A stretch of 64,000 nt of DNA from Comamonadaceae bacterium PBBC1 (GCA_002256145.1 NKIP01000002.1:248001-312000); one strand, 5' to 3'; counted from the first letter of the stretch, positions 11,767 to 22,275 are shown. Program-made: numbers and translations. The notes: generated from the letters alone by a model not told the origin.

Positions 11767-12925
11767 CCTGACCTGGATTTTGCTGGGTTTACCCGCTGCT
11801 TTTGCACTGGGGTGGATCGCCTCTCGTTTGGACTTGCGTCAGATGCGCATTGCCAACCGCCAGGCCCCTCGCGCTTATTTCAAAGGCTTGAATTACTTGC
11901 TCAATGAACAGCAAGACCAAGCCATCGACGCCTTCATTGAAGCCGTACAAAACGACCCGGACACCTCGGAATTGCATTTTGCATTGGGCAATTTGTTTCG
12001 CCGCCGTGGTGAATACGACCGAGCCGTCAGGGTCCACGAACACCTGCTGCAACGCGCCGACATCAGCACTGCAGACCGGCAAAGAGCGCAACATGGTTTG
12101 GCACTTGATTATTTGAAAGCCGGCTTGCTGGACCGCGCTGAAGAGGCGCTGCGCAAGCTGGAAGGCACCTCTTACGAAGGACAAGCCAGGCTGGCACGCA
12201 TGGCCATTTACGAACGATCACGCGAGTGGCCTGAAGCTGCAGCCGTGGCACGCTTGCTTGAAAAATCAGGCGAATCAAACTTTGGCATTCGGTTGGCCCA
12301 TTACCAATGTGAACAAGCGCGAGAAGCGGTACAAAAAGGAGACAGTGCCAAAGCCCTGGCCCTGCTGGCGCAAAGCCTGAAAGAACAATCCGAAGCGGCA
12401 CGACCTCGAATTTTGCAAGGGCAATTGCTTTTAAGCCAAGGACAGGCTGTGCCCGCCTATGCCAGCTTGGCCGTGTTGTTTGAGCGCAATGACATGGCGG
12501 CCCCATTGGCGGCGGCAAGCTTGGCTCAAGCAGCCCAAGCCTGTGGCAAAGCCGATGAGGCCTTGGCCTTGCTGCAAGCGCATTACCAGCGCCAGCCCTG
12601 CATTGATGTCCTCGATGCCATCATGACTTTGAGCGCCAACCCTTCACCCGCCGATCAGCTCACGCAGGCCCAGGCGATGCAGCGCTACTTGGACCACCTG
12701 CAAAAAACCCCGTCCCTGATGGCTGCCAGTCGCTGGCTCAACGGGGTCCAGCCCAGTGACCATGCCTTGCCGGCACCGGTGCAAAAAGCACTGGAACACG
12801 CCACCAAACCCCTGGCCCGTTACCGCTGTGCGGCCTGTGGTTTTGAAGCCAAAGAGCACTTCTGGCATTGCCCGGGATGCCAGGCTTGGGACAGCTACCC
12901 CCCCAGACGGATCGAAGAACTCTAG
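11756..12925 (+). CDS. lapB: Lipopolysaccharide assembly protein LapB (TPR protein)
   Basis: A 389-residue protein. The start at 11756 is set by a strong AGGAGG ribosome site. An N-terminal anchor (LTWILLGLPAAFALGWIAS) is followed by tandem tetratricopeptide repeats (AYFKGLNYLLNEQQDQAIDAF, cut here to family-level resemblance) and a C-terminal rubredoxin-type metal site with C358, C361, C372 and C375 (CAACG, CPGC). In E. coli LapB works with YejM and FtsH to control LpxC turnover; the same role is inferred. It lies in the conserved rpsA-ihfB-lapA-lapB run. Confidence 0.93.
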   Translation: MEFDLTWILLGLPAAFALGWIASRLDLRQMRIANRQAPRAYFKGLNYLLNEQQDQAIDAFIEAVQNDPDTSELHFALGNLFRRRGEYDRAVRVHEHLLQRADISTADRQRAQHGLALDYLKAGLLDRAEEALRKLEGTSYEGQARLARMAIYERSREWPEAAAVARLLEKSGESNFGIRLAHYQCEQAREAVQKGDSAKALALLAQSLKEQSEAARPRILQGQLLLSQGQAVPAYASLAVLFERNDMAAPLAAASLAQAAQACGKADEALALLQAHYQRQPCIDVLDAIMTLSANPSPADQLTQAQAMQRYLDHLQKTPSLMAASRWLNGVQPSDHALPAPVQKALEHATKPLARYRCAACGFEAKEHFWHCPGCQAWDSYPPRRIEEL

Positions 12926-13027
12926 CCCTGCGAGGCTCTCCAGGGGTTTACCCTGCTTTCAAAATAACATTTAAGTTCTCAAAATAAAGGTCTGCAAATT
13001 TTTGCAGTGAACCAAATGGGAATAGGC

Positions 13028-13414
13028 ATGCTGAGAAAAATTGCAGGGGTATTTCTGGCATTCAGCTTCGCGGGACTGAGTTGGGCACAACAAATTGACT
13101 TGAACAAAGCCACCGAAGTCGAGCTCGACGCCCTGAAAGGCGTAGGTCCGGTCCTCACCAAGGCAGTGATGGACGAGCGCAAAAAGGCCGCGTTCAAGGA
13201 CTGGGAAGATGCCACCAGTCGGGTCAAAGGATTAGGCCCTCAAAAGGCCAGCAGTTTGTCTGAGCAAGGTGTGCGGGTGCAAGGCAGTGCATACAAGGTC
13301 AAAGTGGCTGATCAAAAGCCTGTCGCCAACAAGGACGTGAGCGCCGACAAGGCAGCGGCCAAACCCGCCAAAGCGGCAGATGCAAGCGGCAAACCCGCGC
13401 CCGCGAAAAACTGA
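13028..13414 (+). CDS. Exported helix-hairpin-helix (ComEA-like) protein
   Basis: A 128-residue protein with a signal peptide (MLRKIAGVFLAFSFAGLSWAQ) and one ComEA-type helix-hairpin-helix unit, QIDLNKATEVELDALKGVG followed by VKGLGPQKASSL. Such domains bind DNA non-specifically, and ComEA captures DNA in the periplasm during competence. The tail is Lys/Ala-rich and probably unstructured. Two other in-frame starts (GTG 13007, ATG 13016) lie just upstream; 13028 is preferred because GGAATAGG precedes it and the signal peptide is cleanest. No other competence gene is nearby, so a role in DNA uptake is only a possibility. Confidence 0.82.
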   Translation: MLRKIAGVFLAFSFAGLSWAQQIDLNKATEVELDALKGVGPVLTKAVMDERKKAAFKDWEDATSRVKGLGPQKASSLSEQGVRVQGSAYKVKVADQKPVANKDVSADKAAAKPAKAADASGKPAPAKN

Positions 13415-13509
13415 AAACTGCCACACCCGGCCTGCCTAATCGGCCCAATCGGTCAATTCGGCAGGCGTGACCGGCCTACAGACGGTCGGTCGTACAACTT
13501 AGCCGCTGT

Positions 13510-16500
13510 CTAGGCCTTGCCAAACCCGCCGCCGCCGGGCGTGTGGATTTCAAACACATCTCCCGCCTGCATCTCCACTTGGCCGATGTGCGCCAATTCT
13601 TCGACCCGGCCGTCGCTGCGAACCACGAGGTTGATGCCCGGCAAGCCACGGTGCCCGCCTGCCATGCCAAAGGCTGGATACACCCGCCCGTTGGACAAAA
13701 TGCCCGCCGTCATCGGCTCCAGAAAGCGCACGCGGCGCACACCGCCATCGCCACCGTGCCAGCGCCCCGCACCGCCTGAGCCTTGGCGGATCGCATAACT
13801 TTCCAGCCGCACCGGAAAGCGGAACTCCAGCACCTCAGGGTCCGTGAGGCGTGAATTGGTCATGTGGGTTTGCACGACCGAGGTGCCGTCAAAACCACCC
13901 ACCAGTTGGCCCTGTGCGTCAAAGCGGCCACCCGCCCCGCTGCCACCCGAAATCGTTTCGTAATACTGCACCCGCGCATTGCCGAAGGTGAAGTTGTTCA
14001 TGGTCGGCTGGCTGCCTGCCATCACGCCCAAAGCGCCAAACAGCGCGTTGGTGATGCAGGTCGAGGTTTCCACATTGCCTGCCACCACCGAAGCCGGGGG
14101 ATTGGGATTGAGCATGGAGCCTTGAGGAATGATGACCTTGAGCGGCTTCAAGCAGCCAGCGTTCAGCGGGATGTCGTCGTCCACCAAACTGCGGAACACG
14201 TAGAGCACGGCCGCCATGCACACCGCCCGGGGTGCGTTGAAGTTGTTGGGCAATTGGGCGCTGGTGCCGGTGAAGTCGATCTCGGCCGTGCGCTCAGCAG
14301 CGTTCACGCGCACCGCCACCTGGATCTGCGCACCGTTGTCCAAGGGGAAAGTGAAAGCGCCGTTTTTGAGGCGTGTGATGACACGGCGCACCGATTCTTC
14401 GGCGTTGTCCTGCACATGTCGCATGTAGGCCTGTACCACGTCCAAACCAAACTGATCGACCATGCGGCGCAGCTCCTGAACGCCTTTTTCGTTGGCGGCA
14501 ATTTGCGCTTTCAAGTCGGCCATGTTCTGCGCCGGGTTTCGCGAAGGGTATTCGCCGCTTTGCAGCAGCGCCACCATCTCGGCCTCGCGCAAGCGCCCGG
14601 CTTCGACCAGCTTGACGTTGTTGATCTGAACGCCCTCTTCTTCGATGCGCGTGGAAAACGGCGGCATGGAGCCCGGCGTCAGGCCACCAACATCGGCGTG
14701 GTGACCGCGTGAGCCGACATAAAACACCGGATCAGTGTGACCGTCCAGGTACACCGGCGTGATCACCGTGATGTCGGGCAAGTGTGTGCCGCCGTGGTAC
14801 GGGTCGTTCAGCACGAACACATCACCCGGCTGCATGCGGCCTTGGTTCTCCTTGATCACGGTCTGGATGCTCTCGCCCATCGAGCCCAAATGCACCGGCA
14901 TGTGCGGCGCGTTCGCAATCAAATGGCCTTCGGCGCTGAACAGCGCACACGAAAAGTCCAGCCGCTCCTTGATGTTGACCGAGTAGGCCGTGTTTTGCAG
15001 CTGCAGCCCCATTTGCTCGGCGATGTTCATGAACAAGTTGTTGAACACCTCCAGCAGCACCGGGTCGGCCTGCGTGCCCGCCGCATGCTGTACCGCCCGC
15101 GCTTGCACGCGCACCAGCAACAAATGGTCGAAAGCAGTCAGCCGTGCCTGCCAACCGGGCTCCACCACCGTGGTGGCATTTTTCTCGGCAATGATGGCCG
15201 GGCCGTCGATCACATCGCCGGGGCGCATGTCTTCGCGCACCACCAATGCAGCCTCCTGCCACTCGGCCACGCCTTGTGCATTCGCGGCGTACACCCGCAC
15301 CGTGTCGCGGCGCGGCACCTCGCGCTCAGCGTTCAGCACATGAACAGCCTCTTCGGGCGCATCGCCGGGCAGCACGGCCTCCACCGATACGGCCTCCACT
15401 ACCAAAGCCTTGCCCTGCATCAAGAAGGCAAAGCGCTGGCGATACGCCGCCTCAAAACCCGCCACCAAGTGGTCCAAATCGCCCCAGGGCACGACCAGCG
15501 CCGAGTCGGTGCCTTCGTAGCGCAAATGCACGCGTTGGCGCAACTCGATGCGGTCGGCATGGGCCGCGTCCTGGCCCATTTGCGCCAGCAAGGCCAGGCG
15601 GGTGGATTCGCCCAAAGCTTGCAAGCGCTCGGCCATCAGGGGCATGGCGGCAGCTTCCAGTCGTCGTTCCACCGATTCTTCACGCATCACGTTCTGGTCG
15701 GCCAGGCCCATGCCATAGGCCGACAGCACACCCGCCAGCGGGTGCACCAGCACCTGCGACATGCCCAAAGCATCGGCCACCAAACACGCATGCTGCCCAC
15801 CCGCGCCACCAAAACACTGCAAGGTGTAACGCGTCACGTCGTAGCCCCGCGCCACTGAAATTTTCTTGATCGCGTTAGCCATCTGCTGCACCGCGATCTG
15901 GATGAAACCATGCGCCACGTCTTCAGCGGCACGCCCGGTTTGTGCGGCCAGTTTTGCAAAATGCCCCCGCACCACCTCGGCGTCCAGCGGCTGGTTCGCC
16001 TCCGGCCCAAACACCGAGGGAAAAAACCTCGGCTGCACCTTGCCCACCATCACGTTCGCATCGGTCACGGCCAAAGGCCCGCCCCGGCGGTAACTGGCTG
16101 GGCCGGGATTGGCCCCCGCGCTTTGCGGGCCCACCCTGAAACGCGCACCGTCATAGGCCAAGAGCGAGCCACCACCCGCCGCCACGGTGTGGATGCTCAT
16201 CATGGGAGCACGCATGCGCACCCCCGCCACCTGGGTTTCAAACTCGCGCTCGAACTGCCCGGCAAAGTGCGACACATCGGTCGACGTGCCGCCCATGTCA
16301 AAGCCAATCACCTTGTTGTGGCCCGCCAGTTGGGCCGTGCGGGCCATGCCCACGATGCCGCCGGCCGGGCCGCTCAAAATCGCGTCCTTGCCCGCAAACA
16401 CCTGCGCGTCTGTCAAGCCGCCCGAAGACTGCATGAACATCAGTTTCACACCCGGCATCTCGCTGGCCACTTGGTCCACATAGCGGCCCAAAATCGGTGA

Positions 16501-17172
16501 CAAATACGCATCGACCACCGTGGTGTCGCCCCGGCTGACCAGCTTCATCATGGGGCTGGTCTGGTGCGAAGTGCTGACCTGGGTGAAGCCCACTTCTCGT
16601 GCCAGCCGCGCTGCCGCCTGCTCGTGCGCGGTGTGCCGCCAGCCGTGCATGAAGACCACCGCCACCGAGCGCACGCCTTGAGCAAAACTGTTCACCAATT
16701 GGGTGCGCAAATGCACCTCGTCGAGCGGCAACAACACCTCGCCGTCCACCGTCACCCGCTCCTGCGCCTCCACCACCGCGCTGTAGAGCAACTCGGGCAG
16801 CACGATCTGTCGGTCAAACAAACGCGGGCGGTTTTGGTAAGCGATGCGCAGCGCGTCGCCAAAGCCCTGTGTGGTCACCAGCAGCGTGGCCTCGCCCTTG
16901 CGCTCCAGCAGAGCGTTGGTGGCCACAGTGGTGCCCATCTTCACGCACTCGACCAGCTCGGGCGTGACCGGCTCACCGGGCTTCAAGCCCAGCAAATGGC
17001 GAATGCCCGCCACCGCCGCGTCGCGGTATTGCTCGGGGTTTTCGCTCAGCAGTTTGTGCGTGACCAAAGTGCCGTCAGGCCGCTTGCCCACCACGTCGGT
17101 GAAGGTGCCGCCCCGGTCAATCCAAAACTGCCAACGGTTTTTGCCAGCGGGTGTGATGGTGGGTTCGTTCAT
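13510..17172 (-). CDS. 5-oxoprolinase / hydantoinase (fused HyuA and HyuB parts)
   Basis: This 1220-residue protein joins both halves found separately in N-methylhydantoinases. Residues 1 to about 690 are the HyuA ATPase-fold half ([12 protein letters not shown] at 18-29, [24 protein letters not shown]). From about 700 the HyuB half follows ([36 protein letters not shown]). Length and order match ATP-dependent 5-oxoprolinase, which opens 5-oxoproline to glutamate; related enzymes act on hydantoins, so the substrate is not certain. The ATG at 17172 is preferred over an upstream start that adds an unrelated hydrophobic leader. It is downstream of a MarR-type regulator and divergent from a TRAP transporter that may import its substrate. 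Confidence 0.9.
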   Translation of the reverse strand: MNEPTITPAGKNRWQFWIDRGGTFTDVVGKRPDGTLVTHKLLSENPEQYRDAAVAGIRHLLGLKPGEPVTPELVECVKMGTTVATNALLERKGEATLLVTTQGFGDALRIAYQNRPRLFDRQIVLPELLYSAVVEAQERVTVDGEVLLPLDEVHLRTQLVNSFAQGVRSVAVVFMHGWRHTAHEQAAARLAREVGFTQVSTSHQTSPMMKLVSRGDTTVVDAYLSPILGRYVDQVASEMPGVKLMFMQSSGGLTDAQVFAGKDAILSGPAGGIVGMARTAQLAGHNKVIGFDMGGTSTDVSHFAGQFEREFETQVAGVRMRAPMMSIHTVAAGGGSLLAYDGARFRVGPQSAGANPGPASYRRGGPLAVTDANVMVGKVQPRFFPSVFGPEANQPLDAEVVRGHFAKLAAQTGRAAEDVAHGFIQIAVQQMANAIKKISVARGYDVTRYTLQCFGGAGGQHACLVADALGMSQVLVHPLAGVLSAYGMGLADQNVMREESVERRLEAAAMPLMAERLQALGESTRLALLAQMGQDAAHADRIELRQRVHLRYEGTDSALVVPWGDLDHLVAGFEAAYRQRFAFLMQGKALVVEAVSVEAVLPGDAPEEAVHVLNAEREVPRRDTVRVYAANAQGVAEWQEAALVVREDMRPGDVIDGPAIIAEKNATTVVEPGWQARLTAFDHLLLVRVQARAVQHAAGTQADPVLLEVFNNLFMNIAEQMGLQLQNTAYSVNIKERLDFSCALFSAEGHLIANAPHMPVHLGSMGESIQTVIKENQGRMQPGDVFVLNDPYHGGTHLPDITVITPVYLDGHTDPVFYVGSRGHHADVGGLTPGSMPPFSTRIEEEGVQINNVKLVEAGRLREAEMVALLQSGEYPSRNPAQNMADLKAQIAANEKGVQELRRMVDQFGLDVVQAYMRHVQDNAEESVRRVITRLKNGAFTFPLDNGAQIQVAVRVNAAERTAEIDFTGTSAQLPNNFNAPRAVCMAAVLYVFRSLVDDDIPLNAGCLKPLKVIIPQGSMLNPNPPASVVAGNVETSTCITNALFGALGVMAGSQPTMNNFTFGNARVQYYETISGGSGAGGRFDAQGQLVGGFDGTSVVQTHMTNSRLTDPEVLEFRFPVRLESYAIRQGSGGAGRWHGGDGGVRRVRFLEPMTAGILSNGRVYPAFGMAGGHRGLPGINLVVRSDGRVEELAHIGQVEMQAGDVFEIHTPGGGGFGKA

Positions 17173-17204
17173 AAGTCGCTCAACAATCAGAATAAAAACC
17201 AAAG

Positions 17205-17738
17205 TCACAAAGAGGCGGCAGCACGCGCAGCCTGGTCGTACATGCCCGACAGCACACGCAGCAATCGGGCCAGCTCACCAATGTCGCGGTTCAAGCCATC
17301 ATCGGCCTTCAAAGCGTCAATCAAACAGCTCTCGCGGATTTCGCGGTAACGCTGCACATAAGCACGGCCTTCGTCGGTCGCGGCATAAGTCACGTCTTTG
17401 CCATTTTTTTGAGACACCACCACGCCCAAGCCTTGCAGCTTTTTCAGGGCGTAATTCACCAAATGGGTGTCTTCAATGTTCATGATGAAGCAGATGTCGG
17501 CCAGGCGCTTGTCACGCGCACGGTGGGTGACGTGGTGCAGCACCAGCACATCCAAAGGCGTCAAATCCTTCAGACCGGCGGCGGCCATGCAGTGGATGAT
17601 CCAGCGGTGAAAGGCGTTTCCCGCCACGATCAGGCCGAACTCGAACTCGCTCATTTCGGCGCTGTCGGGCGAGACCAAATGGGCCGAGGACACGATGGGG
17701 CTCGGGGCAGAGATGCTCAGAGAATTTTTGCGCGACAT
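17205..17738 (-). CDS. MarR-type winged-helix regulator
   Basis: A 177-residue regulator. The central region has MarR-like helices [12 protein letters not shown], the recognition-helix area [25 protein letters not shown], and a wing [22 protein letters not shown]. It resembles the predicted regulator group that sits beside hydantoinase/oxoprolinase genes. The start at 17738 has GGACGGAAC upstream; a further in-frame ATG at 17789 would overlap the candidate operator. It lies 32 bases before the oxoprolinase gene and divergent from dctPQM, so it probably controls both, perhaps in response to the transported compound. Confidence 0.83.
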   Translation of the reverse strand: MSRKNSLSISAPSPIVSSAHLVSPDSAEMSEFEFGLIVAGNAFHRWIIHCMAAAGLKDLTPLDVLVLHHVTHRARDKRLADICFIMNIEDTHLVNYALKKLQGLGVVVSQKNGKDVTYAATDEGRAYVQRYREIRESCLIDALKADDGLNRDIGELARLLRVLSGMYDQAARAAASL

Positions 17739-17786
17739 GGGTTCCGTCCAGGCTGGAGAGTTGAGAAAGTCTATGCCCGATGCCGA

Positions 17787-17807
17787 CAATTTGCCAACAA
17801 TTTGTTG
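17787..17807. promoter_or_regulatory. Candidate operator between MarR-type regulator and dctP
   Basis: A perfect 13-base palindrome CAACAA-T-TTGTTG (17795-17807) overlaps two direct copies of CAATTTG (17787-17793 and 17798-17804), spaced 11 bases, one helical turn. It lies in the divergent spacer, just upstream of the regulator's chosen start, a usual place for a MarR dimer site. Confidence 0.5.
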
Positions 17808-17952
17808 ACGTTAAGGGAAAACACCGATCACGGATTGGCTCTGCCTTGCCTACAGTGGGCACCAGACAGATGCACCCGATGCACGCGTGAAGCGGGCACC
17901 TTTCTTGCACTGCCCAGTGAACCGTACATTCCCATCTTTCACAGGAGTTTTC

Positions 17953-18927
17953 ATGCAACGTCGCGCCCTTCACCTCAGCCTGCTGGCTGGCCTGCTCGCT
18001 GTTTCCGGCTTTGTCTCGGCCCAAACCAAGTGGGACCTGCCCGCCGCTTACCCGGCCACCAACTTCCACTCGGTCAACATGACCCAGTTTGCGGCCGATG
18101 TGGACAAAGCCACGGCGGGCAAGCTGAAGATCACGGTGCACGCCAACGCATCCCTGTTCAAGGCCCCCGAGATCAAGCGTGCTGTGCAAGGTGGCCAAGC
18201 CCAGTTGGGCGAGATTTTGCTGGTCAACTTCCAGAACGAATGGCAACCCTTTGGTGCGGACGGCCTGCCCTTTTTGGCCGACAGCTACGACGAATCCATG
18301 AAGCTCTACAAAGCGCAAAAGCCGCTCTTGGAAAAAAAATTGGCCGACCAAGGCATGATGCTCTTGTACTCGGTGGCCTGGCCCCCACAAGGCATTTACA
18401 GCAAAAAACCGATCAACAGCGCCGCCGACCTCAAGGGCATCAAATGGCGTGCTTACAGCCCCACCACTGCCAAGATCGCTGAACTGGTAGGCGCCCAACC
18501 TGTGACCGTGCAAGCGGCCGAGTTCTCGCAGGCCTTGGCCACGGGTGTGGTCGAATCGACCATGACCTCGGGCGCCACAGGCGTGGACAGCAAGCTGTAC
18601 GAGCACCTCAAGTATTACTACGACGTGCAGGCCTGGTTGCCCAAAAACGCTGTGATCGCCAACAAGAAAGCCTTTGACGCGCTGGACAAGCCGACACAGG
18701 ACGCTTTGCTCAAAGCCGCCGCCGAAGCCGAAACCCGCGGCTGGGCCGAGTCACGCAAAGTCAACACCACCACCATGGAAACGCTCAAGGCCAACGGCAT
18801 GACCATTGCCGCGCCTTCTGCCCAACTCAAAGCCGACATGAAAAAAGTGGGTGACACCATCATGAAGGAATGGCTGGAAAAGTCCGGGGCTGAAGGCAAA
18901 GCCATTGTCGACGCCTTCAAGCGCTGA
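17953..18927 (+). CDS. dctP: TRAP transporter substrate-binding protein DctP (system 1)
   Basis: A 324-residue periplasmic protein. Signal peptide MQRRALHLSLLAGLLAVSGF ends near SAQ; ACAGGAG precedes the ATG. The DctP fold is shown by GKLKITVHANASLFKAPEIK, FLADSYDESMKLY, and the ligand-anchoring arginine region LKGIKWRAYSPTTAKIAELV. It captures a carboxylated or similar organic ligand and hands it to the DctQM membrane unit. The ligand is unknown; linkage to an oxoprolinase suggests a cyclic amide or amino-acid derivative (inference). First gene of dctPQM. Confidence 0.92.
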   Translation: MQRRALHLSLLAGLLAVSGFVSAQTKWDLPAAYPATNFHSVNMTQFAADVDKATAGKLKITVHANASLFKAPEIKRAVQGGQAQLGEILLVNFQNEWQPFGADGLPFLADSYDESMKLYKAQKPLLEKKLADQGMMLLYSVAWPPQGIYSKKPINSAADLKGIKWRAYSPTTAKIAELVGAQPVTVQAAEFSQALATGVVESTMTSGATGVDSKLYEHLKYYYDVQAWLPKNAVIANKKAFDALDKPTQDALLKAAAEAETRGWAESRKVNTTTMETLKANGMTIAAPSAQLKADMKKVGDTIMKEWLEKSGAEGKAIVDAFKR

Positions 18928-18931
18928 GCCG

Positions 18932-19441
18932 ATGCGCCGACTGCTGAATGCCGTTTATGCCAGCACCGCCGCCTTGGCGGCGCTGTGCATGTGTGGCCTG
19001 CTCTTCATGGTGCTGCTGTCGGTGCTGAGCCGACAGTTCCACTTCCATGTGCCCGGCACCGACGCCTACGCCGGTTACCTCATGGCTGGGGCGGGCTTTT
19101 TGGCGCTGGCCCACACCCTGAAGCAGGGTGAACACATCCGCGTCACTTTGGTGTTGAACTTTTTCAAGGGCAAAGCCCGGCGTGGTCTGGAAGTTTTCAG
19201 CCTGTCGCTGGCCAGCCTGCTGGCTTGTTTGTTCGCCTTCTACAGCTGCCGCCTGGTGTGGCAGTCCATCGAGTTTCATGACATCTCCACCGGCAATGAC
19301 GCCACCCCGTTGTGGATACCGCAACTGGCCATGGCGCTGGGCACGGTGATTTTTGCACTGGCCTTTGTCGATGAACTGGTGCTGGAAATTCGGGGCCAAC
19401 GTGCCGCCCCCGAAAGCGGCGAGATGCTGCGCAACGAATGA
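18932..19441 (+). CDS. dctQ: TRAP transporter small permease DctQ (system 1)
   Basis: A 169-residue, four-helix membrane protein, the small subunit that supports the DctM carrier. Helices cover about 8-33, 42-64, 80-102 and 120-145. The motif LMAGAGFLALAHTLKQGEHIRV is shortened here to its key part, GAGFLALAHTLKQGEHI, typical of DctQ. The ATG at 18932 lies 4 bases after the dctP stop; a TTG start at 18905 inside dctP is possible but less likely. dctM follows after 6 bases. Confidence 0.88.
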   Translation: MRRLLNAVYASTAALAALCMCGLLFMVLLSVLSRQFHFHVPGTDAYAGYLMAGAGFLALAHTLKQGEHIRVTLVLNFFKGKARRGLEVFSLSLASLLACLFAFYSCRLVWQSIEFHDISTGNDATPLWIPQLAMALGTVIFALAFVDELVLEIRGQRAAPESGEMLRNE

Positions 19442-19447
19442 ACCGCC

Positions 19448-20749
19448 ATGAATGACTTGATGATCACAGGGCTCTTGGTCCTGACTTTGTTTCTGATTTT
19501 GGGCAGTGGCGTGTGGATTGGTCTCACCCTCTCGGGTGTGGCCTGGATCGGCATGCAAATGTTTTCCGCCAGACCCGCCGGAGACGCCATGGCGGTCACC
19601 ATCTGGGGCTCGGCTTCAAGCTGGACCCTCACCGCTTTGCCCCTGTTCATCTGGATGGGCGAAATTCTGTTTCGCACACGCCTGAGCCAAGACATGTTCA
19701 AGGGCCTGGCCCCATGGATGCAGGCCCTGCCCGGGCGCTTGCTGCACACCAATGTGGTGGGCTGCGCGATCTTTGCCGCCGTGTCGGGTTCGAGCGCGGC
19801 CACCTGCGCCACGATCGGCAAGATGACCCTGCCCGAGCTGCAAAAACGGGGCTACCCCGAAGACATGGTCATTGGCACCCTGTCCGGCTCCGGCACCTTG
19901 GGTCTGTTGATTCCGCCGTCCATCATCATGATCGTGTACGGCGTGGCGGCCGATGTGTCGATTGCCCAGCTGTTCATTGCCGGGGTCTTGCCCGGCCTGC
20001 TGCTGGCAGGCTTGTTCTCGGGCTACATCATCTATTGGTCACTGCGCCACCCGGACCAGATCCCGCCGCGTGACGCGCCCATGAGCTTCATGCAAAAGCT
20101 CGAAGCCTCCAGCAGCCTGATCCCGGTGGTCTTGCTGATTGCGGCGGTGCTGGGTTCGATTTACACCGGCTTTGCCACCGCCACCGAAGCGGCCGCCGTA
20201 GGGGTGGTGGGCGCTTTGGTGCTGTCCACACTGCAGGGCTCCATGAGTTGGTCGGTGTTCAAAGACGCCTTGATGGGCGCCACACGCCTGTACTGCATGA
20301 TCGCCCTGATCTTGGCGGGGGCTGCGTTTTTGACCTTGTCCATGGGCTACATCGGCCTGCCGCGCCACCTGGCTGAATGGATCGGTGGTCTGGGCCTCAG
20401 CCCCTTTGCACTCATCATGGCCTTGATGGTGTTTTTCATCATCTTGGGCTGCTTTTTAGACGGGATCTCCATGGTGGTGCTGACCATGGGCGTGCTCATG
20501 CCCACCGTGCAAAAAGCGGGCATCGACCCCATCTGGTTTGGCATCTTCATCGTGTTTGTGGTGGAGATGGCGCAGATCACGCCGCCCGTGGGCTTCAACT
20601 TGTTTGTGCTGCAGGGCATGACGGGCAAGCAACTGCCCTACATCGCCCGTGTGTCCATGCCCATGTTTTTCTTGATGGTGGGCGCGGTGCTTCTGATTTA
20701 CTTTGTGCCGAGCATCGTGACCTGGCTGCCCACCCAGATGAAACTCTGA
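19448..20749 (+). CDS. dctM: TRAP transporter large permease DctM (system 1)
   Basis: A 433-residue carrier of the DctM family with about twelve helices in two inverted halves. Conserved stretches are SSAATCATIGKMTLPEL, SGTLGLLIPPSIIMIVYGV, TATEAAAVGVVGAL and MAQITPPVGFNLFVLQGM. It imports substrate with sodium in TRAP systems generally. It ends the dctPQM operon, and a strong hairpin follows the stop codon. Confidence 0.94.
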   Translation: MNDLMITGLLVLTLFLILGSGVWIGLTLSGVAWIGMQMFSARPAGDAMAVTIWGSASSWTLTALPLFIWMGEILFRTRLSQDMFKGLAPWMQALPGRLLHTNVVGCAIFAAVSGSSAATCATIGKMTLPELQKRGYPEDMVIGTLSGSGTLGLLIPPSIIMIVYGVAADVSIAQLFIAGVLPGLLLAGLFSGYIIYWSLRHPDQIPPRDAPMSFMQKLEASSSLIPVVLLIAAVLGSIYTGFATATEAAAVGVVGALVLSTLQGSMSWSVFKDALMGATRLYCMIALILAGAAFLTLSMGYIGLPRHLAEWIGGLGLSPFALIMALMVFFIILGCFLDGISMVVLTMGVLMPTVQKAGIDPIWFGIFIVFVVEMAQITPPVGFNLFVLQGMTGKQLPYIARVSMPMFFLMVGAVLLIYFVPSIVTWLPTQMKL

Positions 20750-20779
20750 GCTTGCAGGCAGGTTCATCCTCTATGATTC

Positions 20780-20802
20780 AACCCGTCCCCAAAGGACGGG
20801 TT
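20780..20802 (+). terminator. Hairpin terminator after dctM (system 1)
   Basis: A nine-base perfect stem AACCCGTCC / GGACGGGTT with loop CCAAA lies 30 bases past the dctM stop and before rdgC. The following GTTCATTT is only partly T-rich, so termination may be incomplete. Confidence 0.65.
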
Positions 20803-20828
20803 GTTCATTTGGGCAGTAAGGATTGTTT

Positions 20829-21848
20829 GTGTTCAAAAATGTGATGGTTTACCGCATCGGCGAGGGCTTTGCGCCCACACTGGCCGATGTGCAGGCGGCC
20901 TTGGAGCCGGTGCAGTTTGTGGAGTGTGGCGCCAGCCAGGAAAAATCCATTGGCTGGGTGCCCCCACGGGGCGAAGCGCATGGCCCACTGGTCGAATCGG
21001 TGGCTGGGCAGTGGATCTTGAAACTCATGATCGAGTCCAAGGCCGTGCCCGGCAACGTGGTGCGGCGCAAAGCCGACGAGCGCATCGCCGAAATCGAAGC
21101 GGCCACTGGGCGCAAACCCGGCAAAAAAGAAAAGCGCGACCTGATGGACGACGTGCTCCTGTCGCTGCTGCCCCAAGCCTTTGCCCGCCAATCGACCGTG
21201 ATCGTGTGGATGGACCTGGAAAACCGCCGCTTGGTGCTCAACGCAGGCAGCCAGGGCAAAGCCGACGAGGTCATGTCGGCGCTGATGAATGTGTTGGCAG
21301 GCCTGTCGGTGTCGCTGATCCAAACCGTGATCTCGCCCCAAGCCGCCATGACCCAATGGCTGCTGGCCCCCACCGAAGACGAATGGCCGGCCGACCTGAC
21401 GGTGGAGCGCGAAACCGTGCTCAAGTCCACCGGCGAAGACGCCGCCAGCGTGCGCTTTACCCGCCACCACCTGGCCAACGACGATGTGCGCAAGCATGTG
21501 CTGGAAGGCAAGCTGCCCACGCAGCTGGCGCTCAGCTGGGACGGCCGCGTGGCCTTTGTGCTGACCGAGACCCTGCAGCTGAAAAAAGTGCAATACCTCG
21601 ACGGTGTCATGGACGAATCGGGCACCGACAAGAACGAAGACCGCTTTGACGCCGACGTGGCCTTGTCGACTGGCTTGCTCGGACCGCTGATCGACAGCCT
21701 GATCGAAGCCCTGGGCGGCGAGATGGAGCTGGGTGCAGCGGCTGCCGACCCAGCCCTGCCGAACCCGACGCGCACGGTGGTGAATTCCACCCTGCCGACG
21801 GGTACAGCGGGCGCAACGGCGACCGACCACGAAGACCCGCCGTTTTAA
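20829..21848 (+). CDS. rdgC: Recombination-associated protein RdgC
   Basis: A 339-residue ring-forming DNA-binding protein that limits RecA activity and acts in replication-fork handling. The start FKNVMVYRI, the GWVPPRGEA segment, LKLMIESKAVPGNVVRRK and the RFDADVALSTGLL ending match RdgC. GTG at 20829 is preferred because TAAGGA lies 6 bases upstream and RdgC proteins begin at this point; a TTG two codons earlier is the alternative. crcB follows after 34 bases and may be cotranscribed. Confidence 0.93.
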   Translation: MFKNVMVYRIGEGFAPTLADVQAALEPVQFVECGASQEKSIGWVPPRGEAHGPLVESVAGQWILKLMIESKAVPGNVVRRKADERIAEIEAATGRKPGKKEKRDLMDDVLLSLLPQAFARQSTVIVWMDLENRRLVLNAGSQGKADEVMSALMNVLAGLSVSLIQTVISPQAAMTQWLLAPTEDEWPADLTVERETVLKSTGEDAASVRFTRHHLANDDVRKHVLEGKLPTQLALSWDGRVAFVLTETLQLKKVQYLDGVMDESGTDKNEDRFDADVALSTGLLGPLIDSLIEALGGEMELGAAAADPALPNPTRTVVNSTLPTGTAGATATDHEDPPF

Positions 21849-21882
21849 CAACCGTTAAGCCTCCAGCAAAAGGACCCACCCC

Positions 21883-22275
21883 ATGCTCACGGTGATCGCG
21901 ATTTGTCTGGGTGCTTGTGTGGGTGCGTTGTCGCGCTGGCAGCTGGGCCTGTGGCTCAACCCCAGCCCCGCAAGCGCTGGCCTTTTGCCCTGGGGCACCT
22001 TGGCGGCCAACCTTATCGGTGGTTATCTGGTGGGCGTATGCATGGGGGTGTTCCAGCAACTGCCGGACCTCGACCCGGTCTGGCGGCTGGCTTTGGTGAC
22101 CGGATTTTTGGGTGCACTGACCACGTTTTCCAGCTTCTCGGCCGAGGTGGTGGGCATGCTTGAGCAAGGCCGTTTTGCACTGGCTTTGGGCACAGCCTCA
22201 CTGCATCTGCTGGGCTCTTTGGCACTGACACTGATTGGACTCAAAACTGTGGGCCTGCTTTGGGTGCAGGCCTGA
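21883..22275 (+). CDS. crcB: Fluoride efflux channel CrcB/Fluc
   Basis: A 130-residue, four-helix membrane protein forming dual-topology dimers that expel fluoride. Family motifs are GALSRWQLGLW, NLIGGYLVG and GFLGALTTFSSFSAEVV, the last holding the Phe and Thr/Ser residues that line the pore. AAAGGA lies upstream of the ATG. No fluoride riboswitch could be recognised in the 34-base rdgC-crcB spacer, so fluoride-responsive control is not evident. Confidence 0.93.
   Translation: MLTVIAICLGACVGALSRWQLGLWLNPSPASAGLLPWGTLAANLIGGYLVGVCMGVFQQLPDLDPVWRLALVTGFLGALTTFSSFSAEVVGMLEQGRFALALGTASLHLLGSLALTLIGLKTVGLLWVQA

Noticed and set aside
21849..21882. Fluoride riboswitch before crcB
   Set aside because: The 34-base spacer is too short and lacks the conserved riboswitch core.
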